A stretch of 19,952 nt of DNA from VGWB01 sp964480945 (GTDB taxonomy: Bacteria > Bacteroidota > Ignavibacteria > UBA10030): contig CAYZRX010000073.1 in assembly GCA_964480945.1 (NCBI GenBank), forward strand, positions 1-19,952, given 5' to 3'. Position 1 is the first letter of the stretch, and the number at the start of each line of letters is the position of its first letter. A program made the position numbers and the translations under genes. The notes beneath the pieces are model-generated. The model was not told where the DNA came from. It ran no database searches and was given only the letters and a program-made list of their open reading frames with translations. Positions 14,401 through 19,551 of this stretch are shown one piece after another.

Positions 14401-17134
14401 GCCACTCGCAGGCGGGGAAATCACGAAGTCAAGCCTCTCCACTGCTTCCATGACGGGGGTGACGAATGACGGCACGAGCTTTGGAACCCTGACTGAGATC
14501 GCTGGGGCGATGACACGCTTGGTTGTCACGCTTCCGGGTCAGACGTTCGTGGAAGGTAGCGGTAATTCAGGGTCTCCGGACAATCAGATGGCTGGAGTGG
14601 CCTTCGACATCGCGGGGCTCACGGCCACCGACCAGTTCTTCAACATTGTGTCTTCGTACAGCGGTGCGAAGTCAATTTCCTACAGCGGTGCCACAGGTGC
14701 TGCGGCGTTCACGACGGGGGTGAGCTTTACGAACGGACAATCTACGACAACCCTCACCACCGTCTTGGACAAAGCCGAAACGATCTCGATAACGGCCAGC
14801 GATGGGATGGTCTCAGGCCCTGCAAGCAGCTCTCTTACAATCGGTCCCGGATCGTTCACAAAGCTTCAGATCCTCGTTCCGGGTGAGAGTGCGGCGTCGG
14901 GAACAGCGAGCGGCAAAACAGGTACGCCCACCTCTCAGGCTGTCGGGGTGGCTTTCAGCGTCACCGTCCATGCCGTTGACGCACAATGGAATCTCGTGGC
15001 CTCGACCGACGTCGTTTCCATCACATCGAGCGATCTGAGTGCTCTGCTGCCGGTGAATGCCGCGCTGGTCGGCGGTACGAAGACGTTCACCGTCACGCTC
15101 AACGCAGCCGGCTCGCAGACGATCATCGCATCGGACAGCACACAGCCTTCCAAGACTGCCGACACGAGCTCGGCGATTACGGTCACGGCCGGCGCTTTCG
15201 CCAAACTCCAGATCTTGCTGCCGGGTGAGACGGCCGCGCCGGGCACTCCTTCCGGCAAGACGGGGACTCCGACTCCTCAGACTGCGGGAAGCGCCTTCAC
15301 GGTGACCGTCAACGCAGTCGATGCGAACTGGAACGTGGTAAACGTCAACGACGTCGTCGCGGTCACCTCGAGTGACGCGAACGCGACGATGCCTGCAGAC
15401 GCCGCTCTCGTGAATGGCACCCAGACGTTTAACGTTACCCTCACCACGGCGGGGACGGCAACGCTCACGGCTTCGGACATCGATCAGCCGTCGAAGACAC
15501 CCGACACGAGCCCCTCTTTCACGATCAATGCGGGAGCGTTCACGAAGCTGCAGCTGCTGGTGCCGGGCGAAACTGCGGCTCCAGGAACGAGCACGGGCAA
15601 GAGCGGGACGCCTACGACGCAGGTCACCGGTACGCCCTTCAACGTTACCGTCAATGCTATCGACGACAACTGGAACCCCATCTCCTCCACCGACGTCGTT
15701 TCGATCACTTCGAGCGATCCGATCGCAACGCTGCCGTCCAATGCAGCCCTCGTCAGCGGGACCCAGACCTTCAGCTTGACGTTCGGAACGTCCGGAAGCC
15801 AGACGGTGACCGCTTCGGATGTCACGCAACCCGCGAAGACCGCGGACACGAGCCCTGCGATCACGGTCAATTCGGGAGCAGCGATTTCCAGCACGACAAC
15901 CGGCGGCAATTGGAGCGCGACCGCGACGTGGGTCGGCGGCGTGGTGCCCGGCAGCAACTCTGACGTTGTCATCGCTACGACCGGGAGCAACAAGGTCACG
16001 ATTGACTTGAATACGGCAGCGATCCGGTCGCTGACGATCAATGCCGGCGCCATCCTGCAAGGTGGCGGAGCCTTTACGATCTCCTGGGGACGAGGGACGG
16101 GAACCGATTTCAGCAACGACGGCACTTTCGATGCGAACGGTGTCACCGTTCTGCTCAACAGAAACTCCGAATGGACCGGCTCCGGCACCTTCAATCTGAC
16201 AAATCTAGACCTCAATACCAGGGCACTTTCACTGTCATTTACCAGTTTGAACACGATCCGGTTGTCGGGTGCTGGTGATCCTTTCCTGAACCTCGGAACA
16301 CTTGTTCCAGGGGTCAATTCGACGATACAGTATGAGGGAACCGCTCCACAGACGATCAGCGGTAGCGCCACGGTAAATTTCAACAATCTGGAAATCAACA
16401 GTACATCGACGGTCACGCTCGCCTCCGCGGTCACTGCGACAAAGGTTGCAGGTTCCCTCAGCGTCCTGGCTGGCACATTCGACAATGGCGGATTTGCGAT
16501 TGCGCTCGCGAATAACCAATCCTTCAGCGTGAGCGATGGTGCCGCGTTCCAGCTGAGCGGCACCTCCGGGATGGCTGCCATCACGGGGATCGGAACCAAA
16601 ACTTTTGGGGTCTCGAGCACAACAAACTACGCTGGCACGACCCAAACGATATCGAGTGACACGTATGGCAATCTGATCCTTTCGGGGAGCGGGGCGAAAA
16701 CGATGCCCGCGGCTCCGATGACGGTTCAGGGCACGTTGACGATCTCCGGGACCACCTCCGTGACGACTGGTGGGGGGATGGCGGTCGACGGCGATGTTGT
16801 CCTCAACGCGGGCAGCACGCTCAATGGTAGTTCGTACACTCATACCGTGCTAGGCAACTGGACGAACAATGGCGGCTCATTCGTTGCCGGAGCGAGCACC
16901 GTTGTGTTCGGCGGCACGAGCCCTCAGACGATCGGGGGAAGCGCTGGCACGACGTTCAACGCGCTGCAGTTCTCCGGCATCGGACTGAAGGCGATCGGGG
17001 CTGTTACGACCGTCAATGCAGATATGCTCATCAATGCAGGAGCACATGTTGTTGTGACAGGCACCCTGCAAATGGTCGGCGATCTACTCAACGATGGCAT
17101 ACTAACAAACAATGGAATCATCACGGCCCAATAA
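8402..17134 (+). CDS. giant secreted modular repeat protein, adhesin-like (2910 aa)
   Basis: Signal peptide 1-26 (ends AIA, no Gln at +1). Domains in order: N-terminal domain about 28-186 (SGGTNISADKAAN, GDILRTT); seven Ig-like A units with the core FVQQPxxxxAGxxIxPxVTVQLxDxFGN at a spacing of 103-104 aa (about 187-915), resembling invasin-type Big domains; B units of about 115 aa starting KLQLLVPGETAAPGTxxGKTGTP with AVDANWNLV; and C domains of about 278-279 aa (GTGTVTPATGGxAISAD, then KLVITLPGETF). The order is A7-[B3-C]-[B3-C]-B3. Residues about 2493-2910 form a beta-solenoid-like region opening with GGNWSATATWVGGVVPGSNSDVVI. I see no cysteine. The protein is rich in Thr, Ser, Gly and Ala, as in extracellular adhesins. 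No LPXTG, autotransporter barrel or T9SS C-terminal domain is visible, so the anchoring route is unknown. ATG 8402 has only a weak ribosome-binding site. Confidence 0.9.
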   Translation: MSPRSNISRALLLASLLIVGANSAIAAVTVTAASGGTNISADKAANAASPAWTTLGNIVISENAKGDFAAGTNQTLILTAPGGWKFNTLATVTTSVTGGSGGQNVAVNSVVLTDSTITLTITVGGTNKTDILTITGVQVQSKNGVAVPNSGDILRTTSNPGTATIAGITNGSTSFGSLSQIVGAAAKLSIATQPSTPDTAGIPFRTQPSIRVLDQFNNLRSAANGLADNTTVVTATRSAGSGTLQGTTTATAADGVATFLNLRHDVATTITISFTSGSLTGVTSNSILIDPSSPYTVVFVQQPSNATAGATIAPAVTVQVEDSLGNTVSASGLAITVSLTTGNGTLSGTTSQLTNASGLATFNDLSINASGTKNITASRAGLVSGVSNAFTISAGTLAAVKFVQQPTTTPAGSNISPAVTVELRDSFGNTVSTSGVSVTVSLISGTGALSGTTTKITNASGLATFDSLRINLLGSKVLRVASGSLAADTSGAFSIIGGAASQLAFVQQPTNTAAGAIINPSVTTQLQDAFGNSVSTSGVSVTISLSSGSGTLGGTTTRTTNASGVATFNDLTINISGTKALTASSGGLASAASSSFTIASLGAAQLVFVQQPSNAAAGATISPPVTVQVQDLFGNNVDTLGLDVTMTLSSGTGTLGGTTTQTTSAAGLATFNDLSVNLTGSKALTASSSGLTPAVSNAFTITTAGVPKKLAFVQQPSTTTAGSVITPSVTVQLQDSLGNSVSSSGVSITVMLTSGSGTLSGTATQVTNSGGLATFDDLSIDLSGANKRLTATSTGLISDSSSIFTVNPAAASRLVFIQQPTNTSTDNAIAPAVTVQLKDQFGNIVPTAGTAVTMTLSSGTGTLAGTTTQNTDPTGVATFGNLRVNVVGSKNLTASGTGLTSAVSTSFSISAGAFVKLQLLMPGETAAPGTVGGKSGTPASRTVGAAFSVTVNAVDSSWNVVSSATDVVGITTSDPNAVLPANAALVSGTGSFSLTFKTAGSRTVTASDITTPSRTASTSPATTVNPGAFTKLQLLVPGETTAPGTASGKTGTPTAQTAGSALTLTVNAVDAYWNLVNTVTDVVSITSTDPNAVLPSNALLASGTQTFNITLRTAGTHTVIASDVTDGSKSLSASPSITVNAGPFTKLQLLVPGETAVPGSSTGKTGTPSAQFVGGSFAVTVNAVDANWNLVSSTDVVGVTSTDGTATLPPNAALVGGTQSYNVTFGTAGGQTLTASDLTNGARTPNTSPTITVNAAGTGTVTPATGGSAISADNVGGGFTALTGPTYSESSSGNAGVGTIILNVPAGFIFDTGGTPPTVLITRIGGNGGSSRNINGVASGTSVAVSAATSIQITFSITSASNSGVTNSLMWQNVRVRPTAGTPLASGNITTSGTSTLTGVTAGSTNFGTLTEVAGAAMKLVITLPGETFTSGSGNSGAPTAQTAGTSFVIPKITATDQFLNQATSYNGVKSLSYTGPSGTATYTTSVSFTGGQSTTTLTTVLDKAQTTTLTASDGTITGPASSSLTLNPGVFTKLQLLVPGEVAAPGTPSGKTGTPTAQNGGIAFNVTVNAVDDNWNLVSASDIVGITSSDPSATLPANAALVSGTKTFSVTLNTSGSQTITASDITQPSRTSSTSPPITVSAGAFTKLQILLPGETAAPGAPTGKTGTPTAQTAGVPFTVTANAVDVNWNLINTVTDSAGITSTDVNAALPANARLVAGTKSFSVTLKTAGSATLTATDLSDGTKTLNTSAALTVNVGPFVKLQVLLPGETAVPGTLTGKTGTPTAQTAGAGFTFNVNAVDANWNVVSSVTDVVGITSNDGAATLPPNTALVGGAQTFSLALNTVGSATVTATDLTNGTKTPDTSPSVTVNVAGTGTVTPATGGGAISADSTGGGFMALTGPAYSESTPGNVDIGTIILKVPAGFMFDTVGVAPTVLVDRLAGAGSDSLNINKVASGTSLPITSMTDSMITFTVTSKSMGGVKDALTWQNIRVRPRFGTPLAGGEITKSSLSTASMTGVTNDGTSFGTLTEIAGAMTRLVVTLPGQTFVEGSGNSGSPDNQMAGVAFDIAGLTATDQFFNIVSSYSGAKSISYSGATGAAAFTTGVSFTNGQSTTTLTTVLDKAETISITASDGMVSGPASSSLTIGPGSFTKLQILVPGESAASGTASGKTGTPTSQAVGVAFSVTVHAVDAQWNLVASTDVVSITSSDLSALLPVNAALVGGTKTFTVTLNAAGSQTIIASDSTQPSKTADTSSAITVTAGAFAKLQILLPGETAAPGTPSGKTGTPTPQTAGSAFTVTVNAVDANWNVVNVNDVVAVTSSDANATMPADAALVNGTQTFNVTLTTAGTATLTASDIDQPSKTPDTSPSFTINAGAFTKLQLLVPGETAAPGTSTGKSGTPTTQVTGTPFNVTVNAIDDNWNPISSTDVVSITSSDPIATLPSNAALVSGTQTFSLTFGTSGSQTVTASDVTQPAKTADTSPAITVNSGAAISSTTTGGNWSATATWVGGVVPGSNSDVVIATTGSNKVTIDLNTAAIRSLTINAGAILQGGGAFTISWGRGTGTDFSNDGTFDANGVTVLLNRNSEWTGSGTFNLTNLDLNTRALSLSFTSLNTIRLSGAGDPFLNLGTLVPGVNSTIQYEGTAPQTISGSATVNFNNLEINSTSTVTLASAVTATKVAGSLSVLAGTFDNGGFAIALANNQSFSVSDGAAFQLSGTSGMAAITGIGTKTFGVSSTTNYAGTTQTISSDTYGNLILSGSGAKTMPAAPMTVQGTLTISGTTSVTTGGGMAVDGDVVLNAGSTLNGSSYTHTVLGNWTNNGGSFVAGASTVVFGGTSPQTIGGSAGTTFNALQFSGIGLKAIGAVTTVNADMLINAGAHVVVTGTLQMVGDLLNDGILTNNGIITAQ
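8969..11146 (+). repeat. seven tandem A units (Ig-like, about 309 nt each) inside the giant gene
   Basis: The FVQQP codons begin at 9296, 9605, 9914, 10223, 10535 and 10847, which is a step of 309-312 nt. A more divergent first unit has IATQP at 8969. Each unit carries D-x-F/L-GN, a GTGTLSGTTTQ-like loop and SGLATFNDLxINxxG. The regular spacing and clean domain boundaries point to expansion by tandem duplication. Confidence 0.85.
11147..13000 (+). repeat. super-repeat copy 1 (B1-B2-B3-C1), 1854 nt
   Basis: The KLQ codons of the B units start at 11147, 11492 and 11837 (345-nt steps). Domain C1 runs from about 12170 to 13000. Within the super-repeat each B unit matches its same-order partner in copy 2 better than its neighbours; for example B3 and B6 both read ATLPPNxALVGG and SDLTNG/TDLTNG before GTGTVTPATGG. 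The whole block was therefore duplicated as one piece. Confidence 0.8.
13001..14860 (+). repeat. super-repeat copy 2 (B4-B5-B6-C2), 1860 nt
   Basis: The KLQ codons start at 13001, 13343 and 13688. Domain C2 begins at 14024, exactly 1854 nt after the C1 start. B5 shares with B2 the DGxKxLxxS ending and the xVGPF/AGPF joint that leads into the next unit. Differences are scattered substitutions with few indels, so the duplication is not recent. Confidence 0.8.
14861..15880 (+). repeat. partial super-repeat copy 3 (B7-B8-B9 without C)
   Basis: The KLQ codons start at 14861, 15203 and 15545 (342-nt steps). B7 opens like B1 and B4 and has the QPSKTADTSSAI ending of the first-position units. No C domain follows; instead the sequence passes at VNSGAAISSTTTGG into the C-terminal beta-solenoid-like region, so the third copy ends after three B units. 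Confidence 0.75.
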
Positions 17135-17179
17135 ATCAGAAGGAACCTGCCACCAATGACCAAGCAGAAAGGAGGCTTT

Positions 17180-17209
17180 ATGAGAGTCGACCAACTCAGA
17201 CCACCGTAG
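17180..17209 (+). CDS. putative nine-residue leader peptide MRVDQLRPP
   Basis: AAAGGAGG at 17168-17175 is followed after 4 nt by ATG 17180, eight further sense codons and TAG. The peptide is MRVDQLRPP. A counterpart with the same length and the same Arg-Pro-Pro-stop ending lies at 19552, upstream of the second copy of the downstream gene, and the flanking DNA aligns (ACCAAT-AC-A before the SD, GACCACC before the stop). Consecutive prolines slow ribosomes and terminal Pro-stop contexts favour arrest (as in TnaC), so a translation-arrest leader is plausible. That role is inferred; a conserved DNA or RNA site is the alternative. Confidence 0.45.
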   Translation: MRVDQLRPP

Positions 17210-17215
17210 GCAAGA

Positions 17216-17265
17216 GGTGCCACGCACTTGTCCATAGGATTTTCGTGCTGGAGGTGCGTGGCGCC
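17216..17265 (+). promoter_or_regulatory. stable stem-loop directly after the leader ORF
   Basis: GGTGCCACGCAC (17216-17227) pairs with GTGCGTGGCGCC (17254-17265) over 12 positions in RNA, with one G-U pair and a 26-nt loop. It begins 6 nt after the leader stop codon, so a ribosome halted at that stop would cover its left arm. No U-tract follows, so it is not a classical intrinsic terminator. Confidence 0.5.
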
Positions 17266-17303
17266 TGCAACCCGTCGCTCCCTGAGCAAGAGCGGCAGCA
17301 CAA

Positions 17304-17331
17304 TTCACGATTCACTGTTCACGATTCACTG
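17304..17331 (+). repeat. 14-nt perfect tandem duplication
   Basis: TTCACGATTCACTG occurs twice back to back (17304-17317 and 17318-17331), ending about 25 nt before the SD-ATG at 17356. It is too short and has too few copies to be called a microsatellite; copy number could vary by slippage. Confidence 0.7.
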
Positions 17332-17355
17332 TTTCTTACAAAAGGAGCAAATGTC

Positions 17356-17457
17356 ATGAAAACGCAACACGCAGCGGAAGTCAGTAAGAAGGTAGTAGTT
17401 GAGGTCGAATCACCAGTTCCTCATCAACATTCACAATTTCCAAAAAGGAGCAACGTC
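17356..17457 (+). other. in-frame upstream start and 34-codon extension of the 469-aa gene
   Basis: AAAAGGAG (about 17340-17347) precedes ATG 17356, which reads MKTQHAAEVSKKVVVEVE and on to QFPKRSNV in frame with ATG 17458. The extension is charged and would bury the signal peptide. The second gene copy has the same arrangement (METRYAGMV..., 48 codons, also in frame). The SD-ATG-GCA stretch at 17340-17375 resembles that at 17442-17475, so the start site itself may have been duplicated. It could be an alternative N-terminus or a coupling ORF. Confidence 0.4.
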
Positions 17458-18867
17458 ATGAACGCAGCAAGATTCGTACGACACAGTCTTCAGGCCGTGC
17501 TGGCCGTCTTTCTGATCTCTGCCATCGCCTTTGGCCAGGGCATACTGAAGAACGGCGGGGTCATTCGCAACACCGGCAGTGCGACCTACAAGGAGATCCA
17601 GAACTACAAAGGCTCAAGCAACGGCACCATCCTCAATAGCGGGACACTGTCGACATCGACGGCCGGGAGCGGTTCAGGGAACTTTCTGAACACCGACGGC
17701 AGTGCGCAAGCGGGGACAGTGAAGAACTTCATTGGTGGAGTGGGGAACGGGACGATGGTCGTCGCAACGAACATCAACAACAACTTCACAGGTTGTTCGA
17801 TTGATAACGACAGCACGGTAGGGTTGTCGACGATCAGGATAGCGGGAGCGATCAACAACACGAGCGGGACCTTCACGACCACCCGTGGCCGGGTCTGGTA
17901 TGACGGTGGTGCGCAGACGGTTCTCGCCACGACCTACGGTGCCTTGGTAGCCGATCAGGCTGGTGCCAAGACGCTGGCAGACAGCATCGTGGTGAACGAC
18001 TCTCTGAGGATCGACAATAATGCCTCGCTGGCGGTGAGCACGTTCCGGATGAACCTGTTGGGAGCGGCGAACGTGGATCAGAACAGCGGGACGTTGAGTG
18101 CAGCCTCGGGTATCGTGCGGTATGCCGGGGATCTGGACCAGAGCATCATCCCGACGCAGTATAAGGTTCTGACGCTGACCGGTTCGACGACCGCCCGGAC
18201 GAAGACCTCGGCCGGAGCCTTGTCGTTTGCGGGCAGCGGCCAGTTGACGGTCGATACGAACGACACGCTGTATGTGTCGACGGGGAACCTTGATCTGGCG
18301 GCGAACACACCGACGTTGATCAACAGCTCAGCGATCAAGGTGGCAGCCGATGCGAGCTTCCACGGTGGTATCACCGATGCGGGGACGTTCTACTATGACG
18401 GCACGGGAGCACAGAACATCGGTGCGGTCACGTATGCGGACCTGAGACTGGGAGCCAGCGGTGGGAAGACCTTCCCCAATGGTGGGACAGTCGCCGTGAC
18501 GGGCAACTACACGATCGATCCAGGGACAGGGAGTCGGACCTACACGAACAGCACGTTCCAGTTTGCCGGGACGAGTGGAACGCAGGCGGTCTCCAACCTT
18601 GCTGAGTCGTTCAACGTCCTGCAGTTCGCAGGAGGAGCGGCGAAGACCCTGGGTGGAACGACCTTTGGTGCGAACCAGATGGATCTGTTGAGCGGGACGG
18701 GTGTCGTGACGAACAACGTTACGACGGTGACGTTGGCGAACGTCAGCAACGTGAGTTTGACGATCGCCTCAGGGACGGAGTTGGTGAACAACGGGACGAT
18801 CAATATGAACGGAGACTTGCAGAACGATGGCATCCTGACGAACACCGGGACGATCGGAGTATACTAA
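17458..18867 (+). CDS. secreted beta-solenoid-like repeat protein (469 aa)
   Basis: 469 aa from ATG 17458, preceded by AAAAAGGAG at 17442-17450. MNAARFVRHSLQ plus a hydrophobic stretch gives a signal peptide cut after AFG26, leaving Gln27. In-frame ATG 17356 is a less likely start because it would put 34 charged residues before the signal. The mature part is Gly/Thr/Asn-rich. After an N-terminal region it carries about four repeats of 45-60 residues with the pattern aromatic-x-aromatic-x-G-x-x-Q-x-I-x-x-x-x-Y-x-x-L-x-L...KT (WYDGGAQTV, RYAGDLDQSI, YYDGTGAQNI, QFAGTSGTQAV), the same motif seen in the C-terminal part of the giant protein. The end (NMNGDLQNDGILTNTGTIGVY) matches the giant protein's end. 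An extracellular or surface structural role is likely; no enzyme motif is seen. A second copy begins at 19915. Confidence 0.85.
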   Translation: MNAARFVRHSLQAVLAVFLISAIAFGQGILKNGGVIRNTGSATYKEIQNYKGSSNGTILNSGTLSTSTAGSGSGNFLNTDGSAQAGTVKNFIGGVGNGTMVVATNINNNFTGCSIDNDSTVGLSTIRIAGAINNTSGTFTTTRGRVWYDGGAQTVLATTYGALVADQAGAKTLADSIVVNDSLRIDNNASLAVSTFRMNLLGAANVDQNSGTLSAASGIVRYAGDLDQSIIPTQYKVLTLTGSTTARTKTSAGALSFAGSGQLTVDTNDTLYVSTGNLDLAANTPTLINSSAIKVAADASFHGGITDAGTFYYDGTGAQNIGAVTYADLRLGASGGKTFPNGGTVAVTGNYTIDPGTGSRTYTNSTFQFAGTSGTQAVSNLAESFNVLQFAGGAAKTLGGTTFGANQMDLLSGTGVVTNNVTTVTLANVSNVSLTIASGTELVNNGTINMNGDLQNDGILTNTGTIGVY

Positions 18868-18898
18868 GAGCATCGTAGCGCGCTGGGTGTTGTGGTGT

Positions 18899-18922
18899 GG
18901 GGGAGGTAGGGGGGAACAGGGG
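18899..18922 (+). other. G-rich tract, possible quadruplex
   Basis: G5 (18899-18903), GG (18905-18906), G6 (18909-18914) and G4 (18919-18922) occur within 24 nt on the + strand, about 30 nt after the stop codon. The tract allows a two-tetrad or irregular G-quadruplex. Whether it folds cannot be told from the sequence. Confidence 0.35.
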
Positions 18923-19028
18923 TGTGAACAAGAAGGAAGGCTCTATGATAGCTCAAGGGAAGACCATACGTGCTGGTCCTTGGCGGTGGGATAGGCTGAT
19001 ACCACTGCCACGGGGAGACACAGGAGAA

Positions 19029-19071
19029 CCTTCCGAAGGTCGCAAAGGGAACCAAGAGACCCTTCGGAAGG
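19029..19071. repeat. 11-bp inverted repeat (REP-like hairpin)
   Basis: CCTTCCGAAGG (19029-19039) and CCTTCGGAAGG (19061-19071) are exact reverse complements around a 21-nt loop. Each arm is itself nearly palindromic. This form is typical of extragenic palindromic elements; whether it recurs elsewhere in the genome cannot be seen here. Confidence 0.55.
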
Positions 19072-19259
19072 CCACCGGGATGGGACCGCCTGGGTGGAGT
19101 GTGAGTGTGCTGGGGTGTGGAATGGGAAGAGGTGGTCCACCGATGAGACCGCCGATCCTTCGGGAGGCTCTAGGGATAGGTCCGCCCTCACGGGTGAAGG
19201 TCACCTTCGACAAAGTCCGACGTCGCAGGCGCTGGCAGGTGCGTCATCGGGAAGAGTTT

Positions 19260-19277
19260 ATCCCGCCAAGGCGGGAT
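19260..19277. repeat. perfect short hairpin, REP-like
   Basis: ATCCCGCCAAGGCGGGAT is a perfect 8-bp inverted repeat with AA in the centre. It is followed by another GGATCCC-type motif and lies in a non-coding stretch. It resembles dispersed intergenic palindromes; copy number elsewhere is unknown. Confidence 0.5.
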
Positions 19278-19403
19278 CCCATTGGGGCTCCTTCTCTTCC
19301 TGGAACGCGCAGGGGAGCCAAAGTCCGCGCTTTGTGTGAGGAGCGATGATGATATGTTTTCATAGACATTTGCGCAATACGAGGACGAGCGGTCGCTGCA
19401 AGA

Positions 19404-19422
19404 GGGATCCTGCTCAGATCCC
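19404..19422. repeat. short inverted repeat GGGATC/GATCCC
   Basis: GGGATC (19404-19409) and GATCCC (19417-19422) flank a 7-nt loop and are followed by CCTTTGACAG, which has too few T residues for a good terminator. This is a minor structural feature about 130 nt before the second leader ORF. Confidence 0.35.
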
Positions 19423-19551
19423 CTTTGACAGACGATCGCTGAATCGGAGATCCGGACGCGTGTGTTTGACCATACCGGATCAGAGTGAAGAAGCATCGTG
19501 GTACGACCAATTAACTCATTAACCAATCACTACAACAGATTGGAGGATACT

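Larger units (their letters stand above)
17135..17457. other. 5' leader region of the 469-aa protein gene
   Basis: About 320 nt holding, in order, a nine-codon ORF with a strong ribosome-binding site (17180-17209), a 12-bp stem (17216-17265), a 14-nt tandem duplication (17304-17331), and an SD plus ATG at 17356 that reads in frame into the next gene. No T-run terminator follows the giant gene, so read-through transcription is possible. The same order of elements, apart from the tandem duplication, recurs at 19552-19914. Confidence 0.6.
18868..19551. other. repeat- and hairpin-rich intergenic region
   Basis: About 680 nt between the 469-aa gene and the second leader. It begins with a G-rich tract (18899-18922), then an SD-like GAAGGAAGG before ATG 18945 whose reading frame looks non-coding. 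Several hairpins follow (19029-19071, 19196-19208, 19260-19277, 19404-19422). Frequent CCTTCGG/CCGAAGG and GGGATCC motifs suggest short extragenic palindromic elements. No tRNA, rRNA or convincing protein gene is seen. Confidence 0.5.

Noticed and set aside
8969..15880. CRISPR-like periodic DNA repeats
   Set aside because: The period (about 309-345 nt) is in frame, encodes Ig-like protein domains and varies by substitutions; there are no short identical repeats with unique spacers.
12877..16620. Long - strand open frames (up to 415 codons) opposite the giant gene
   Set aside because: They mirror the repeat structure of the + strand gene, so their apparent 'repeats' are by-products of the Thr/Ser/Ala/Gly codons on the other strand; no ribosome-binding sites or recognisable domains.
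17000..17134. Type IX secretion C-terminal domain on the giant protein
   Set aside because: The final residues are solenoid-like (NDGILTNNGIITAQ), without the PNP...G...I.VYN...G..V and terminal KxxxK-type pattern of T9SS domains.
17216..17265. Intrinsic terminator of the giant gene
   Set aside because: The stem is strong, but the loop is long and no U-run follows; its position directly after the leader ORF fits a regulatory structure better.
18897..19349. 150-codon frame with an SD-like GAAGGAAGG before its internal ATG 18945
   Set aside because: The translation is Arg/Gly/Pro-rich and runs through the palindromic elements. The SD-ATG resembles the leader contexts, but no short stop follows as in the nine-codon leaders. 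I cannot support it as a gene.
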